The notes under the pieces were generated by a model. The model saw only the letters and a list, made by a program, of their open reading frames with translations. It had not been told where the DNA came from and did no database searches. Both the position numbers and the translations under genes were made by a program. Of a stretch of DNA of 64,000 bases, positions 35,483 to 43,896 are shown in pieces (positions within the stretch are counted from its first letter, which is position 1; every line of letters begins with the position of its first letter). The stretch is from Bradyrhizobium stylosanthis (lineage in GTDB: Bacteria; Pseudomonadota; Alphaproteobacteria; Rhizobiales; Xanthobacteraceae). The stretch lies in the NCBI RefSeq assembly GCF_001641335.1, contig NZ_LVEM01000001.1, forward strand, positions 1,276,580 to 1,340,579, written 5' to 3'.

Positions 35483-35819
35483 TTTGCCTCCTGCATAATT
35501 ATTGGGCAATATTCGGCATCGGCTAAATTTTGAGCCGAGTGCTCGAATTTCATGTGAGTTCCGGGGCCGGTACTTTCCGGGGCAGCTCGTACTCCATTGA
35601 AAAACAACCCCTTTCACTTCCGTCAAAGCTGGCACGCAACTTGTATGTTGCACTGCGGCCAGCTTGTCATTGGTGCCTGCTGAGCCAAGTCCCGCAGCAA
35701 CGAAGCTGATTGGACCGTCGGGTAAGCAGAGCTGGCTCCAGCGCCAGCCGTCTTCCCCGCGGGTCGCGCAATTGTCCGTCGATCCCACCGTGGTGGCCGC
35801 AGGAGCTTCGTTACCGACC
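35483..35819 (+). other. Leader region between nasS and nirA
   Basis: This is 337 bp with no convincing gene. It holds a sigma-54-like promoter (35629-35645) and, downstream of it, a leader of about 160 nt. A long imperfect hairpin begins CTGCGG at 35653 and closes with CCGCAG at 35697. A 6-bp stem with a six-base loop lies at 35731-35748 (GCTGGC-TCCAGC-GCCAGC), and CCACC/GGTGG at 35785-35796. Hexaloop hairpins are what ANTAR proteins bind, but the loop lacks the usual A1/G4, and no U-tract terminator is visible. Confidence 0.5.
35629..35645 (+). promoter_or_regulatory. Sigma-54 (RpoN) type promoter for nirA
   Basis: CTGGCACGCAACTTGTA matches the -24/-12 consensus TGGCACG-N4-TTGCW with one deviation (TTGT for TTGC); the GG to GT spacing is the required 10 nt. 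It lies upstream of the nitrite reductase gene, where nitrogen control by NtrC would be expected. Confidence 0.6.
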
Positions 35820-37601
35820 ATGAAAATCGATACGGTCTCAGTCGACTTTACCGACGAGCAGAAACGTTATCTCGAAGGCTTCACGACGGGCTTGCAGATC
35901 AGCCGCGTCGGTCGCGGACTTGGCGGCGGGACCGGCAAGGCGAATGCCGAGCCCACCGGTCCCGATGCCGTGCACATCAAGGCGCAGGACAAGGTCATCG
36001 CGGCAGGCAAGAAGCTCGCCGACCAGGAGAAGTTCAAGCGCGACGAGCATCCCTTCGATGCCTATCCGCGGCTGCGCCAGCAGGCCCACGACAACGCCCC
36101 GCCGAGCCCCGCCGACAATTTCCGCTGGCGCTATTACGGCATCTTCTACGTCGCGCCGACGCAGGACTCCTACATGAGCCGCCTGCGCATCCCCAACGGC
36201 ATCATGAAGCACTGGCAGCTATCGGGCCTTGCCGATCTCGCCGACGAGCTCTGCGGCCCCTATAGCCACGTCACCACGCGCGCCAACCTCCAGCTACGCG
36301 AGATCCCGCCGAAGCACGCCATCAAGCTGCTCGAGGGCATCCAGGATCTCGGCCTGTGCTCACGCGGCTCCGGTGCCGACAACATCCGCAACGTGACGGG
36401 AACGCCGACGGCCGGCGTCGATCCGCAGGAAATCATCGACACGCGGCCCTTTGCGCGCGAGTGGCACCATCACATCCTCAACGACCGCTCGCTTTACGGC
36501 CTGCCGCGCAAGTTCAACGTCGCCTTCGACGGCGCCGGCAAGATCGCGGTGCTGGAAGAGACCAACGACATCGCCTTCACCGCCTATGAGGTGAAGGACG
36601 GTTTTGGCGTCGAGCCCGGCGTCTGGTTCCGGCTCGGCCTCGGCGGCATCACCGGGCACAAGGATTTCGCAAAGTACTCCGGCATCATCGTCAAGCCGGA
36701 GCAGGCGACCGTCGTCGCTGACGCCATCGTGCGTGTCTTCATCGAACATGGCGACCGCACCAACCGCAACAAGGCGCGGCTGAAATACGTGCTCGACGCG
36801 ATGGGCCATGACGGCTTCCTCAAGCTTGTCGAAGAGCGGCTGAAGACGCCTTTCGCGCGCGTACCAGAAGAGGCCTTCGTGCCGCGGCCTGCGGCCGATC
36901 GCATGGCCCATGTCGGCGTGCACAAGCAGAAGCAGGACGGTCTCAACTGGATCGGCGTGTCGCTGTCGCTCGGCAAGCTCAGCTGCGAGCAGATGCGCGG
37001 CCTGGCCAAGGTCTCGCGCGATCTCGGCGACGGCGAGATCCGCCTGACGGTCTGGCAGAACCTGTTGATCTCGGGCGTGCGCGACGAGAATGTCGAGCTC
37101 GCCAGTGCCGCGATCAAGCACATCGGGCTCGCGGTCGAAGCTTCGCATATCAAGGCCGGCCTGATCGCCTGCACGGGCAATGCCGGCTGCCGTTTCGCGG
37201 CCTCCAACACCAAGCGCAATGCCGCCGAGATCGGCGACTGGTGCGAGCCGCGCGTCGCGATGGACAAGCCGGTCAACATTCATCTGACGGGCTGCCACCA
37301 TTCCTGCGCGCAGCATTACATCAGCGATATCGGCCTGATCGGGGCGCGTGTGCCCGTGAACGAGGAGGACACGGTCGAGGGCTATCACCTCTTCACCGGC
37401 GGCGGGTTCGGTCCCGACGCCGATGTCGGGCAGGAAGTCTATCACGACCTCAAGGCCGAGGACGCGCCGAAGACGGTCGAAGCGCTGCTCAAGGCCTATC
37501 TCGCCCATCGCGCCTCTCCCGATGAAACTTTCCTGTCCTTTGCGCGCCGCCATGACGGCGAAACGCTGCGCAAGCTTGCCGATGCACAGGTGTCCGCATG
37601 A
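35820..37601 (+). CDS. nirA: Assimilatory ferredoxin-type nitrite/sulfite reductase
   Basis: A 593-residue protein from the ATG at 35820 (MKIDTVSVDFT). The open frame upstream includes the promoter and was excluded. Two homologous halves carry the siroheme reductase pattern (NFRWRYYGIFYVAP, TTRANLQLREIP, RGSGADNIRNVTGTP). The siroheme/4Fe-4S cysteines are in CTGNAGCRF and LTGCHHSCAQH. NirA reduces nitrite to ammonium with six electrons; sulfite reduction cannot be excluded from sequence, but nasTS next door favours nitrite. The TGA overlaps the next ATG. Confidence 0.9.
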   Translation: MKIDTVSVDFTDEQKRYLEGFTTGLQISRVGRGLGGGTGKANAEPTGPDAVHIKAQDKVIAAGKKLADQEKFKRDEHPFDAYPRLRQQAHDNAPPSPADNFRWRYYGIFYVAPTQDSYMSRLRIPNGIMKHWQLSGLADLADELCGPYSHVTTRANLQLREIPPKHAIKLLEGIQDLGLCSRGSGADNIRNVTGTPTAGVDPQEIIDTRPFAREWHHHILNDRSLYGLPRKFNVAFDGAGKIAVLEETNDIAFTAYEVKDGFGVEPGVWFRLGLGGITGHKDFAKYSGIIVKPEQATVVADAIVRVFIEHGDRTNRNKARLKYVLDAMGHDGFLKLVEERLKTPFARVPEEAFVPRPAADRMAHVGVHKQKQDGLNWIGVSLSLGKLSCEQMRGLAKVSRDLGDGEIRLTVWQNLLISGVRDENVELASAAIKHIGLAVEASHIKAGLIACTGNAGCRFAASNTKRNAAEIGDWCEPRVAMDKPVNIHLTGCHHSCAQHYISDIGLIGARVPVNEEDTVEGYHLFTGGGFGPDADVGQEVYHDLKAEDAPKTVEALLKAYLAHRASPDETFLSFARRHDGETLRKLADAQVSA

Positions 37602-39205
37602 ACCAGATCACGCCCCCGCCGAAACTCGACATCATTCCCTCAAGCGCCCCGTTCTCGGATGCGCAGCGTTCCTGGCTGAACGGCTTCTTTGCCGGCCTCT
37701 TGTCGCCTGACGTCGCAACGCCGTTGTCGGCGGAGCAGGGCGCCGCCGTCATGCAGGCCGGGGACGGCGACGACGGCGAAGCGCCCTGGCACGACCAGAC
37801 TATGCCGATCGCAGACCGGATGAAGCTTGCCGAAGGCCGTCCCGTGCGTCGCAAGATGATGGCTGCGATGGCGCAGCAGGATTGCGGCCAGTGCGGCTAC
37901 AATTGCCACGACTATTCGGAGGCGATCGCGGGCCGCAGCGAAGCGCGGCTCAATCTCTGCGTCCCCGGCGGCAAGGAAACCGCGCGGATGCTCAAGTCGC
38001 TGTACGAGGAGCTGGACAAGGCGCCCGCGGCGAAAGCACCCGAGAAAACGGACGCGGTCGCCGCGCCCGCCGTCACCGTAACCATCGCCGAGCCCGGCCG
38101 CTCGCGCGACAATCCGACCGAGGCCACCTTCCTGTCGCGCCGTCTCCTCAACAAGGGGAAGTCCGAGAAGGAAACCTATCACGTCGAGTTCGATCTCTCC
38201 GCGAGCAAGCTCGACTACGTGGTCGGCGACAGTTTTGGCGTGTTCGCGCGCAATGATGTCGGCCTCGTCGACCAGATCATCGCACTGCTCGGCGCCTCCC
38301 ATACCACCAAGGTCAACGGCAAGACGCTGCGTGAGGCGCTGATCGACGACGTTTCGCTGTCGCCCGCGCCGGACTCGCTGTTCGAGCTGATCTCCTTCAT
38401 CACCGGCGGCGCGCAGCGCGAGAAGGCGCGGGCGCTGGCGCAGGGCGAGGATCCCGATGGCGATGCGGCGACCCTCGACGTGATGGCGGCGCTGCAGAAG
38501 TTTTCCGGCACGCGGCCGCATCCCGAAGCTTTCGTCGAGGCGCTGGAGCCGCTGCAGCCGCGGCTCTATTCGATCTCGTCCTCGCACAATGCGACGCCCG
38601 GGAAGCTGTCGCTCACGGTCGATTCCGTGCGCTACGTGATCGGCAAACGCAAGCGCGTCGGCGTCGCCTCGACCTTTCTGGGCGAGCGCATCGCCGAGGG
38701 CGAGAAGCTCAAGGTGTATGTGCAGAAGGCGCACGCCTTCGGTCTGCCGCAGGACCCGAAGACGCCCGTGATCATGATCGGGCCGGGCACCGGCATCGCG
38801 CCGTTCCGCGCGTTCCTGTTCGACCGCAAGGCGACCGGCGCGCCCGGCAAGAACTGGCTGTTCTTCGGCCACCAGCGCAGCGATTGCGATTTCTTCTACC
38901 AGGACGAGCTCAATGCGATGAAGACCTCGGGCCTGCTGACGCGCATGTCGCTGGCCTGGTCGCGCGACGGCGAGAAGAAGTTCTACGTGCAGGACCGCAT
39001 GCGCGAGGTCGGCCGTGAGCTGTGGACGTGGCTCGCCGAAGGTGCGCATCTTTACATCTGCGGCGATTCCAAGCGCATGGCCAAGGACGTCGAACGCGCG
39101 CTGGTCGACATCGTCGCCCAGTTCGGCGCGCGCTCGACGGACGAAGCCGTCAGTTTCGTTGCCGAGCTCAAGAAGACCGGCCGCTTCCAGGCTGACGTCT
39201 ACTAA
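37598..39205 (+). CDS. Fe-S/FAD/NADPH reductase (CysJ-like without FMN domain)
   Basis: A 535-residue protein. Residues 1-90 resemble no known domain to me. Cys96, Cys99, Cys103 and Cys121 (CGQCGYNC...NLCVPGG) form a 4Fe-4S motif like that of RnfB. From about residue 165 it is a CysJ-type FAD/NADPH reductase: PRLYSISSS (FAD), GVASTFL, IMIGPGTGIAPFRAFL (NADPH), FFGHQRSDCDF and a C-terminal aromatic residue in DVY. It lacks the FMN flavodoxin domain of CysJ. It is translationally coupled to nirA, so it is probably the electron donor for nitrite reduction. Confidence 0.87.
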   Translation: MNQITPPPKLDIIPSSAPFSDAQRSWLNGFFAGLLSPDVATPLSAEQGAAVMQAGDGDDGEAPWHDQTMPIADRMKLAEGRPVRRKMMAAMAQQDCGQCGYNCHDYSEAIAGRSEARLNLCVPGGKETARMLKSLYEELDKAPAAKAPEKTDAVAAPAVTVTIAEPGRSRDNPTEATFLSRRLLNKGKSEKETYHVEFDLSASKLDYVVGDSFGVFARNDVGLVDQIIALLGASHTTKVNGKTLREALIDDVSLSPAPDSLFELISFITGGAQREKARALAQGEDPDGDAATLDVMAALQKFSGTRPHPEAFVEALEPLQPRLYSISSSHNATPGKLSLTVDSVRYVIGKRKRVGVASTFLGERIAEGEKLKVYVQKAHAFGLPQDPKTPVIMIGPGTGIAPFRAFLFDRKATGAPGKNWLFFGHQRSDCDFFYQDELNAMKTSGLLTRMSLAWSRDGEKKFYVQDRMREVGRELWTWLAEGAHLYICGDSKRMAKDVERALVDIVAQFGARSTDEAVSFVAELKKTGRFQADVY

Positions 39206-39534
39206 GCCGCGGCGGGGGCAACGGGAATCGTCCCGGCGGCGCAATCGCCGGGACTTCGCGCCCCGGTCCGGTTTCTACTGTGCATGGGGTTGTTTTCGAC
39301 GTTTTGTTTGGAGGGGGCCGAACCGCTCCGACCGGCTGTCATCCCGGCGTCATGGAACCGGTTCCGGCTTGGTCGGATCTTAACGAATAAGATTCTTGGA
39401 ACCCGCGCCTGAGAAGAATTTGCGCCTTCGGCGGGGCTTCTAGAGAGAACCCTCATCGCTATTTGTTCCGGAGTCTTGCCTGATCCCCCGGTCGATCCTT
39501 CATACTCCCACGGATGGAGCGTTGGAGATCGACC
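39206..39534 (+). other. Intergenic region after the nir operon
   Basis: This is 329 bp without a supported gene. A perfect 9-bp inverted repeat GTCCCGGCG / CGCCGGGAC (39230-39254) lies 25 bp after the reductase stop and may stabilise or weakly terminate the transcript; no T-run follows. A 12-bp palindrome GGAACCGGTTCC is at 39354-39365. Nothing else was recognised. Confidence 0.5.
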
Positions 39535-39687
39535 ATGCGCGAACTATCGGCGGAAGCCAGACTGCACTTCTACGCGCGCTCGCTCTCACGGCGGACCTGG
39601 GCGAGCATGCACCATGTCGCGCTCTACAGCGCGTTCGCGGTCATTGCAGCGATCGTGTTCGGGACGCTGTCGGTACACCCGTTCTAA
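39535..39687 (+). CDS. Small single-span membrane peptide (50 aa)
   Basis: A 50-residue ORF (MRELSAEARLHFYARSLSRR at the start) preceded by TGGAGATC as ribosome site. A basic amphipathic N-terminal half is followed by one hydrophobic segment (VALYSAFAVIAAIVFGTLSV) ending at VHPF. The shape, a positively charged cytoplasmic part then one membrane helix, is typical of real small membrane proteins. Function is unknown. It is followed after 17 bp by repeat family C. Confidence 0.65.
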   Translation: MRELSAEARLHFYARSLSRRTWASMHHVALYSAFAVIAAIVFGTLSVHPF

Positions 39688-39704
39688 CGAGCGTAACCAT
39701 TCTC

Positions 39705-39795
39705 GTAAGGTGGGCAAAGCGAAGCGTGCCCACCACCTGTCTCGATCATGTGGAGATGGTGGGCACGGCGCATCGCGCCTTTGCCCACCCTACGG
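39705..39795. repeat. Palindromic repeat, family C, copy 2
   Basis: The same element as at 16349-16441: left GTAAGGTGGGCAAAGCGAAG, right GCCTTTGCCCACCCTACGG, and a second internal stem GTGCCCACCA / TGGTGGGCAC. One mismatch in the outer arm differs from copy 1. It separates the small membrane peptide gene from pxpA. Confidence 0.88.
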
Positions 39796-39808
39796 CACCT
39801 GATGTGCC

Positions 39809-40579
39809 TCACGCCCCGCGCTTGAACGGCGCGACCTCGATCCCCGCTTCCTTCAACGCCTGACGCAAGGTCCGCGCGATCTCGACTGCGCCGTGGGTAT
39901 CGCCGTGGATGCACACCGTGTCCGTGCGCATCTTGATGACCTTGCCGGTGACCGACACCACCGCGCCGTCCTGCACCATGCGCACCACGCGGTCGGCGAT
40001 CGCCTTGGCATCGTGCAGCACCGCGCCTTGCTTCTTGCGCGAGACGAGGTTGCCGTCGTCCTCATAGGCGCGGTCGGCGAACACTTCGTGCACCAGCGGC
40101 AGATTGGCCTCTTCGCCGGCCTTCACCAGCTTCGAATTGGCGAGCACGACGAAGATGAGGTTTGGATCGACGGCCTTGATGCCGGCGGCGATCGCCTTCG
40201 CCGTCATGTCGTCCTCGCAGGCGACGTTGGAGAGCGCGCCATGCGCCTTCACATGCGTGACCTTGTGGCCGGCCGCGGTCGCAATCGCCTGCAGCGCGCC
40301 GATCTGGTAGGCGACGAGGTTCTCGATCTCGGACGCCTTCAGGCCCGCGATCGGGTGACGGCCGAAGCCGTGCAGGTCGCGGTAGCCGGGATGCGCGCCG
40401 ACCGAGACGCCGCGGGCTTTCGCCAGCTCCACCGTGCGGCGCATGATGTCGGGGTCCCCGGCATGGAAGCCGCAGGCGACGTTGACCGAGCTTGCGAGCT
40501 CGATCATCGCGGCGTCGTTGCCCATCTCCCACGCGCCAAAACCTTCGCCGAGGTCGCAATTGAGGTCGATCGTCTTCAT
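39809..40579 (-). CDS. pxpA: 5-oxoprolinase subunit A (LamB/YcsF family)
   Basis: A 256-residue protein with the full LamB/YcsF signature: [41 protein letters not shown] and CIHGDTHGA, with conserved Asp and His residues. Together with PxpB and PxpC it hydrolyses 5-oxoproline to glutamate using ATP (established in E. coli and Bacillus). It is the last gene of pxpB-pxpC-pxpA, 32 bp after pxpC. Confidence 0.95.
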   Translation of the reverse strand: MKTIDLNCDLGEGFGAWEMGNDAAMIELASSVNVACGFHAGDPDIMRRTVELAKARGVSVGAHPGYRDLHGFGRHPIAGLKASEIENLVAYQIGALQAIATAAGHKVTHVKAHGALSNVACEDDMTAKAIAAGIKAVDPNLIFVVLANSKLVKAGEEANLPLVHEVFADRAYEDDGNLVSRKKQGAVLHDAKAIADRVVRMVQDGAVVSVTGKVIKMRTDTVCIHGDTHGAVEIARTLRQALKEAGIEVAPFKRGA

Positions 40580-40611
40580 GGGGTGCTCTCCGCCTCTGGT
40601 CTTGTTGCCGC

Positions 40612-41649
40612 TTACGGTTCCGCCGTCACCTGCCACGTTCCGGCGTCGACGGCGCTCACTGCATAGCCGGCGACGTTGGCATCGCTCAGCGCCTCGATGT
40701 TGAGCTCGACGGTGTCGGAGGAGCGCAGGCGGTCGGGGAGGCCGCGGATCAATTGGGCGAACTTGCGCGCCTCGTCCTGCGCCTCGGCCATGCCGACCTG
40801 CTTGAAGCGGAACGCCGTTCCTGCCGAGGTCTGCGCCAGCCGGCCGATGTCCGCGGTGATCACGGTCGCGATCTTCGGATAACCGCCGGAGGTGCCGCGG
40901 TCCATCATCAGCGCGATCGGCGAGCCGTTGCCGGGCACCTGGATGCTGCCGTTGACGGTGCCGTCCGAGACGATGTTGTGGCCGTGCAGGTGCTTGATCG
41001 CGGGGCCTTCGAGCCGGTAGCCCATGCGGTCCGAGGTCGCCGAGATCTTCCATTCGCTGTCGAGGAACAACGCCTTGTTGGCGTCGTCGAATTCGTCGTC
41101 CTGCGGACCCAGCAGCACGCGGATCGGACCTGTCGCGGGCTTCGGCAGCTCGATGCGCAGCTCCGGCGCGCCGCTCGCGGCATCGGTGGTGAACTCGTCG
41201 CCGGCCTGGAGCGGACGCGGGTAGGGGCTGCCGAGGCCAGCCCGGGCGTTCACGGCAAGGCTTCCGAACACGAGCTCGCCTTTGATGCCGCCTTCGATCG
41301 CCAGATACGTGAAGGCACCGCCGCGGGCAAAGCCCAGCGTCAAGGTCTCGCCGTCCTTCAGCGTCACCGACGTCTCCATGGCCACCGGCTTCCCCGCGAC
41401 GTCCGCATTGCGCGGCGCGCCCGCGATCGCCACGCGCACGGCGCCATCCTTGGCGGTGAACGTGGCGCCGAACGGGCCGATCTCGACGCTGGCCGCGAAC
41501 GGGTCGTTGCCGACCAGCGTGTTCGCCGCCGCCAGCGACAGGCGGTCCATCGCGCCGCTGACAGTCAGGCCGTAGCGCTGCGCACCGTGGCGGCCGCCGT
41601 CCTGGACGGAGCTTGCCGGCCCGATGCTGGCAATGACGAGCCGGCTCAT
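40612..41649 (-). CDS. pxpC: 5-oxoprolinase subunit C (biotin-dependent carboxyltransferase-like)
   Basis: A 345-residue protein of the KipA/AHS2 family: [26 protein letters not shown] at the start, [16 protein letters not shown], and the closing GYPKIATVI(T)ADIGRLAQ. PxpC is the partner of PxpB in the oxoprolinase complex. Its ATG overlaps the pxpB stop by 4 nt. Confidence 0.94.
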   Translation of the reverse strand: MSRLVIASIGPASSVQDGGRHGAQRYGLTVSGAMDRLSLAAANTLVGNDPFAASVEIGPFGATFTAKDGAVRVAIAGAPRNADVAGKPVAMETSVTLKDGETLTLGFARGGAFTYLAIEGGIKGELVFGSLAVNARAGLGSPYPRPLQAGDEFTTDAASGAPELRIELPKPATGPIRVLLGPQDDEFDDANKALFLDSEWKISATSDRMGYRLEGPAIKHLHGHNIVSDGTVNGSIQVPGNGSPIALMMDRGTSGGYPKIATVITADIGRLAQTSAGTAFRFKQVGMAEAQDEARKFAQLIRGLPDRLRSSDTVELNIEALSDANVAGYAVSAVDAGTWQVTAEP

Positions 41650-42377
41650 GCGTCCACCTGCTCGGCGACAATCTCGCCAGCCTCGGCGGCGCGGTCCATG
41701 TCCTCGAACGTCTTGTGGTCGATGGCGAAAAACGTCACGCGGTCACCGGGTTCGGTGAGGAAGGTCGGATTGCGGTGGAGCTGATAGGTTCTGACCGGCG
41801 TGCGGCCGAGCAGGTGCCAGCCGCTCGGCGCGGCCAGGCACTGGATACCGGCCTGGATGCCGCCGATCGAGATCGTGCCGGCCGGCGTCAGCAGCCGCGG
41901 CGATTGCCGCCGCGACATGTGCAGGGATTTGTCGAGGCCGCTGAGATAGGACCAGCCCGGCGTGAAGCCGATCATGGCGACCTTGTAGTCGCCGCCCGCA
42001 TGCCGGGCGATGATGTCGTCGGGCGTGGTGTTGAGGGCCTTTGCGACATCCTCGAGGTCGATGCCATGCTCGCCGCCATACGCCACGGGAACGCGCCAGC
42101 GCCGCGCCTTGGTGGCCGGCGGCAACGGCCGGCTGGCGATCGGGAGGATCTTCTCGCCGAGCGCGTCGAAGCCGATCTTGCCGGGATCGTAGTGCACAAG
42201 CAGCGAGCGATAGGTCGGCACGGTCTCAGTGATGCCGTCGATCGGGCTGGCGGCGAGCGCCTTGTCGAGCGCCAGCACGCGCTGGTTGGCGTCGTCGTCG
42301 ATGGTGCGGCTGAACTCGACCGTGACGGCACTGTCGCCACTGGGCAGAAGACGGGGCGGGGGAAGCGTCGCGGCCAT
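41646..42377 (-). CDS. pxpB: 5-oxoprolinase subunit B (KipI/AHS1 family)
   Basis: A 243-residue protein of the KipI family: [60 protein letters not shown] and [10 protein letters not shown]. It is the first gene of the minus-strand pxpBCA unit. The family was first described as a sporulation-kinase inhibitor in Bacillus but functions in oxoproline clearance. The order B-C-A with overlapping ends supports the assignment. Confidence 0.94.
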   Translation of the reverse strand: MAATLPPPRLLPSGDSAVTVEFSRTIDDDANQRVLALDKALAASPIDGITETVPTYRSLLVHYDPGKIGFDALGEKILPIASRPLPPATKARRWRVPVAYGGEHGIDLEDVAKALNTTPDDIIARHAGGDYKVAMIGFTPGWSYLSGLDKSLHMSRRQSPRLLTPAGTISIGGIQAGIQCLAAPSGWHLLGRTPVRTYQLHRNPTFLTEPGDRVTFFAIDHKTFEDMDRAAEAGEIVAEQVDA

Positions 42378-42633
42378 GAGCTGTCAAAGCGCTGTCGAAA
42401 TCGGGCTTCTCGGGAAAGCGGGCTCGACCTTGAGTTCCGCTTGTCCCTGCTTCGCGTAAATGCGCCCGCAAGTCCAATAAATTAATGCCGGGGGGAGCGA
42501 TAAAGCCTTGTTATCGCGTCGCATAACGGCGCTGCCGCCCTGCATTCCTGCAGGCCTTTTCGCCCTTGACGCAACGCTCGCGGCTCGCAAGATGCGCGCG
42601 TTCTTTCCCGCACCTCGGAGCTCGTTCTCGTCC

Positions 42634-43332
42634 ATGTCGCTGTCCCCCGAAGCCCGCAAGACCCTCGCCGGCATCACCACTGCCACCATCACCACGGTCC
42701 TGCTGAAGAAGGGCCTGCGTAACGTCTGGATGCGCGGCGCGCGCCCGCTGCGTCCGGGCCTGCCGCGCCTGGTGGGACCCGCTTTCACGCTGCGTTTCGT
42801 GCCGGCGCGCGAGGATCTGGCGACGCCGGAATCCTGGTCCTCGCCGATCTCGACCCGCACCGCGATCGAGGCGATGCCGGAAGGCTGCATCGCCGTGGTC
42901 GATGCCATGGGCATCACCGATGCCGGCATCTTCGGCGACATCCTGTGCGCGCGCATGATGAAGCGCGGCGTCACCGCGCTCGTCACCGACGGCGTGGTGC
43001 GTGACGTCGAGGGCGTGCTCGGCACCAATCTGCCGGTGTGGTGCGACGGCTATGCCGCGCCGCCGTCGGTCGCGGGCCTGACCTTCGTCGGCTGGGGCGA
43101 GCCGATCGGCTGCGGCGGCGTTGCCGTTTTCCCGAACGATATCGTGGTCGCCGACCAGGACGGCTGCGTGCTGATCCCGCAGGCGATGCTCGAGCACGTC
43201 CTCAACGAGGGCGTCGAGCAGGAGCGGATGGAAGCCTGGATCGTCAACGAGGTGAACAACGGCGCCGTGCTGCCGGGCCTCTATCCCATGAACGCCGAGA
43301 CCAAGGCGCGCTACGCCGCCAGCAAGAAGTAA
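42634..43332 (+). CDS. RraA-family protein (HMG/CHA aldolase-like)
   Basis: A 232-residue protein from the ATG at 42634 (MSLSPEARK). The longer frame adds a non-conserved tail. It has the RraA/HMG-aldolase core: GGCxxDILCAR-like GDILCARMMKRGVTALVTDGVVRD, with Arg-Asp as in the Mg-pyruvate site, and GCGGVAVFPNDIVVAD. Members are either RNase E regulators or 4-hydroxy-4-methyl-2-oxoglutarate aldolases. The aldolase-type role is more likely outside enterobacteria. It is followed after 26 bp by a cupin gene and divergent from pxpB. Confidence 0.83.
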   Translation: MSLSPEARKTLAGITTATITTVLLKKGLRNVWMRGARPLRPGLPRLVGPAFTLRFVPAREDLATPESWSSPISTRTAIEAMPEGCIAVVDAMGITDAGIFGDILCARMMKRGVTALVTDGVVRDVEGVLGTNLPVWCDGYAAPPSVAGLTFVGWGEPIGCGGVAVFPNDIVVADQDGCVLIPQAMLEHVLNEGVEQERMEAWIVNEVNNGAVLPGLYPMNAETKARYAASKK

Positions 43333-43358
43333 CAACACCCCAGAAGCGAGGTACCCCC

Positions 43359-43763
43359 ATGGAGATTCACGTCGCAGGCACGCGGCCGACCCGCCGCGCG
43401 CCCAAGGAAAACTTCACCGGCACGGTGTGGCAGGACCCTGTGATCATGACGCCGGAGCCGGCGCACCTGAATTGCTCGCGCGTCTCGTTCGAGCCCGGCG
43501 CGCGCACCAACTGGCATCATCATCCGCTCGGGCAGACGCTGTACGTCATCTCCGGCGTCGGCCGCATCCAGGCCAAGGGCGGCCCGATCCGCGAGATCCG
43601 CCCTGGTGACACCATCTGGATCCCGCCCGGTGAGCTGCACTGGCACGGCGCGTCGCCGACCAACGGCATGTGCCACATCGCCATGCAGGAGGCACTCGAC
43701 GGCAAGTTCTCGACCTGGCTTCATCCGGTGACGGACGAGGAATACGGCGCGGCCCTGGGCTAG
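43359..43763 (+). CDS. Cupin-domain protein
   Basis: A 134-residue single-domain cupin from the ATG at 43359. Motif 1 is GARTNWHHHPLGQTLYVISG (two metal-binding His; Gln replaces the usual Glu). Motif 2 is PGDTIWIPPGELHWHG (the third His). It resembles small enzymes annotated as carboxymuconolactone-decarboxylase-associated cupins. The substrate is unknown. It probably forms an operon with the RraA-like gene, suggesting a small catabolic module. Confidence 0.85.
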   Translation: MEIHVAGTRPTRRAPKENFTGTVWQDPVIMTPEPAHLNCSRVSFEPGARTNWHHHPLGQTLYVISGVGRIQAKGGPIREIRPGDTIWIPPGELHWHGASPTNGMCHIAMQEALDGKFSTWLHPVTDEEYGAALG

Positions 43764-43896
43764 GCTCTCGTGCCTCGGATGCGACGCAGCGCGGTAGCTG
43801 CGTCGCATCTACGAATAGCTCCTGACAGCATCGCAGTCGCCCGGACGCGACTCTGCAGCGCAGGGCTCAAGCTCGGGGCGGGCCTTCCGTCGGCGT

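Noticed and set aside
35664..35819. N-terminal extension of nirA by 52 residues
   Set aside because: It overlaps the probable transcript start and leader hairpins and does not resemble NirA N-termini.
39809..41671. A 620-codon minus-strand frame apparently fusing pxpC and pxpA
   Set aside because: Only the last 256 residues (pxpA) are genuine; the first part is pxpC read in the wrong frame.
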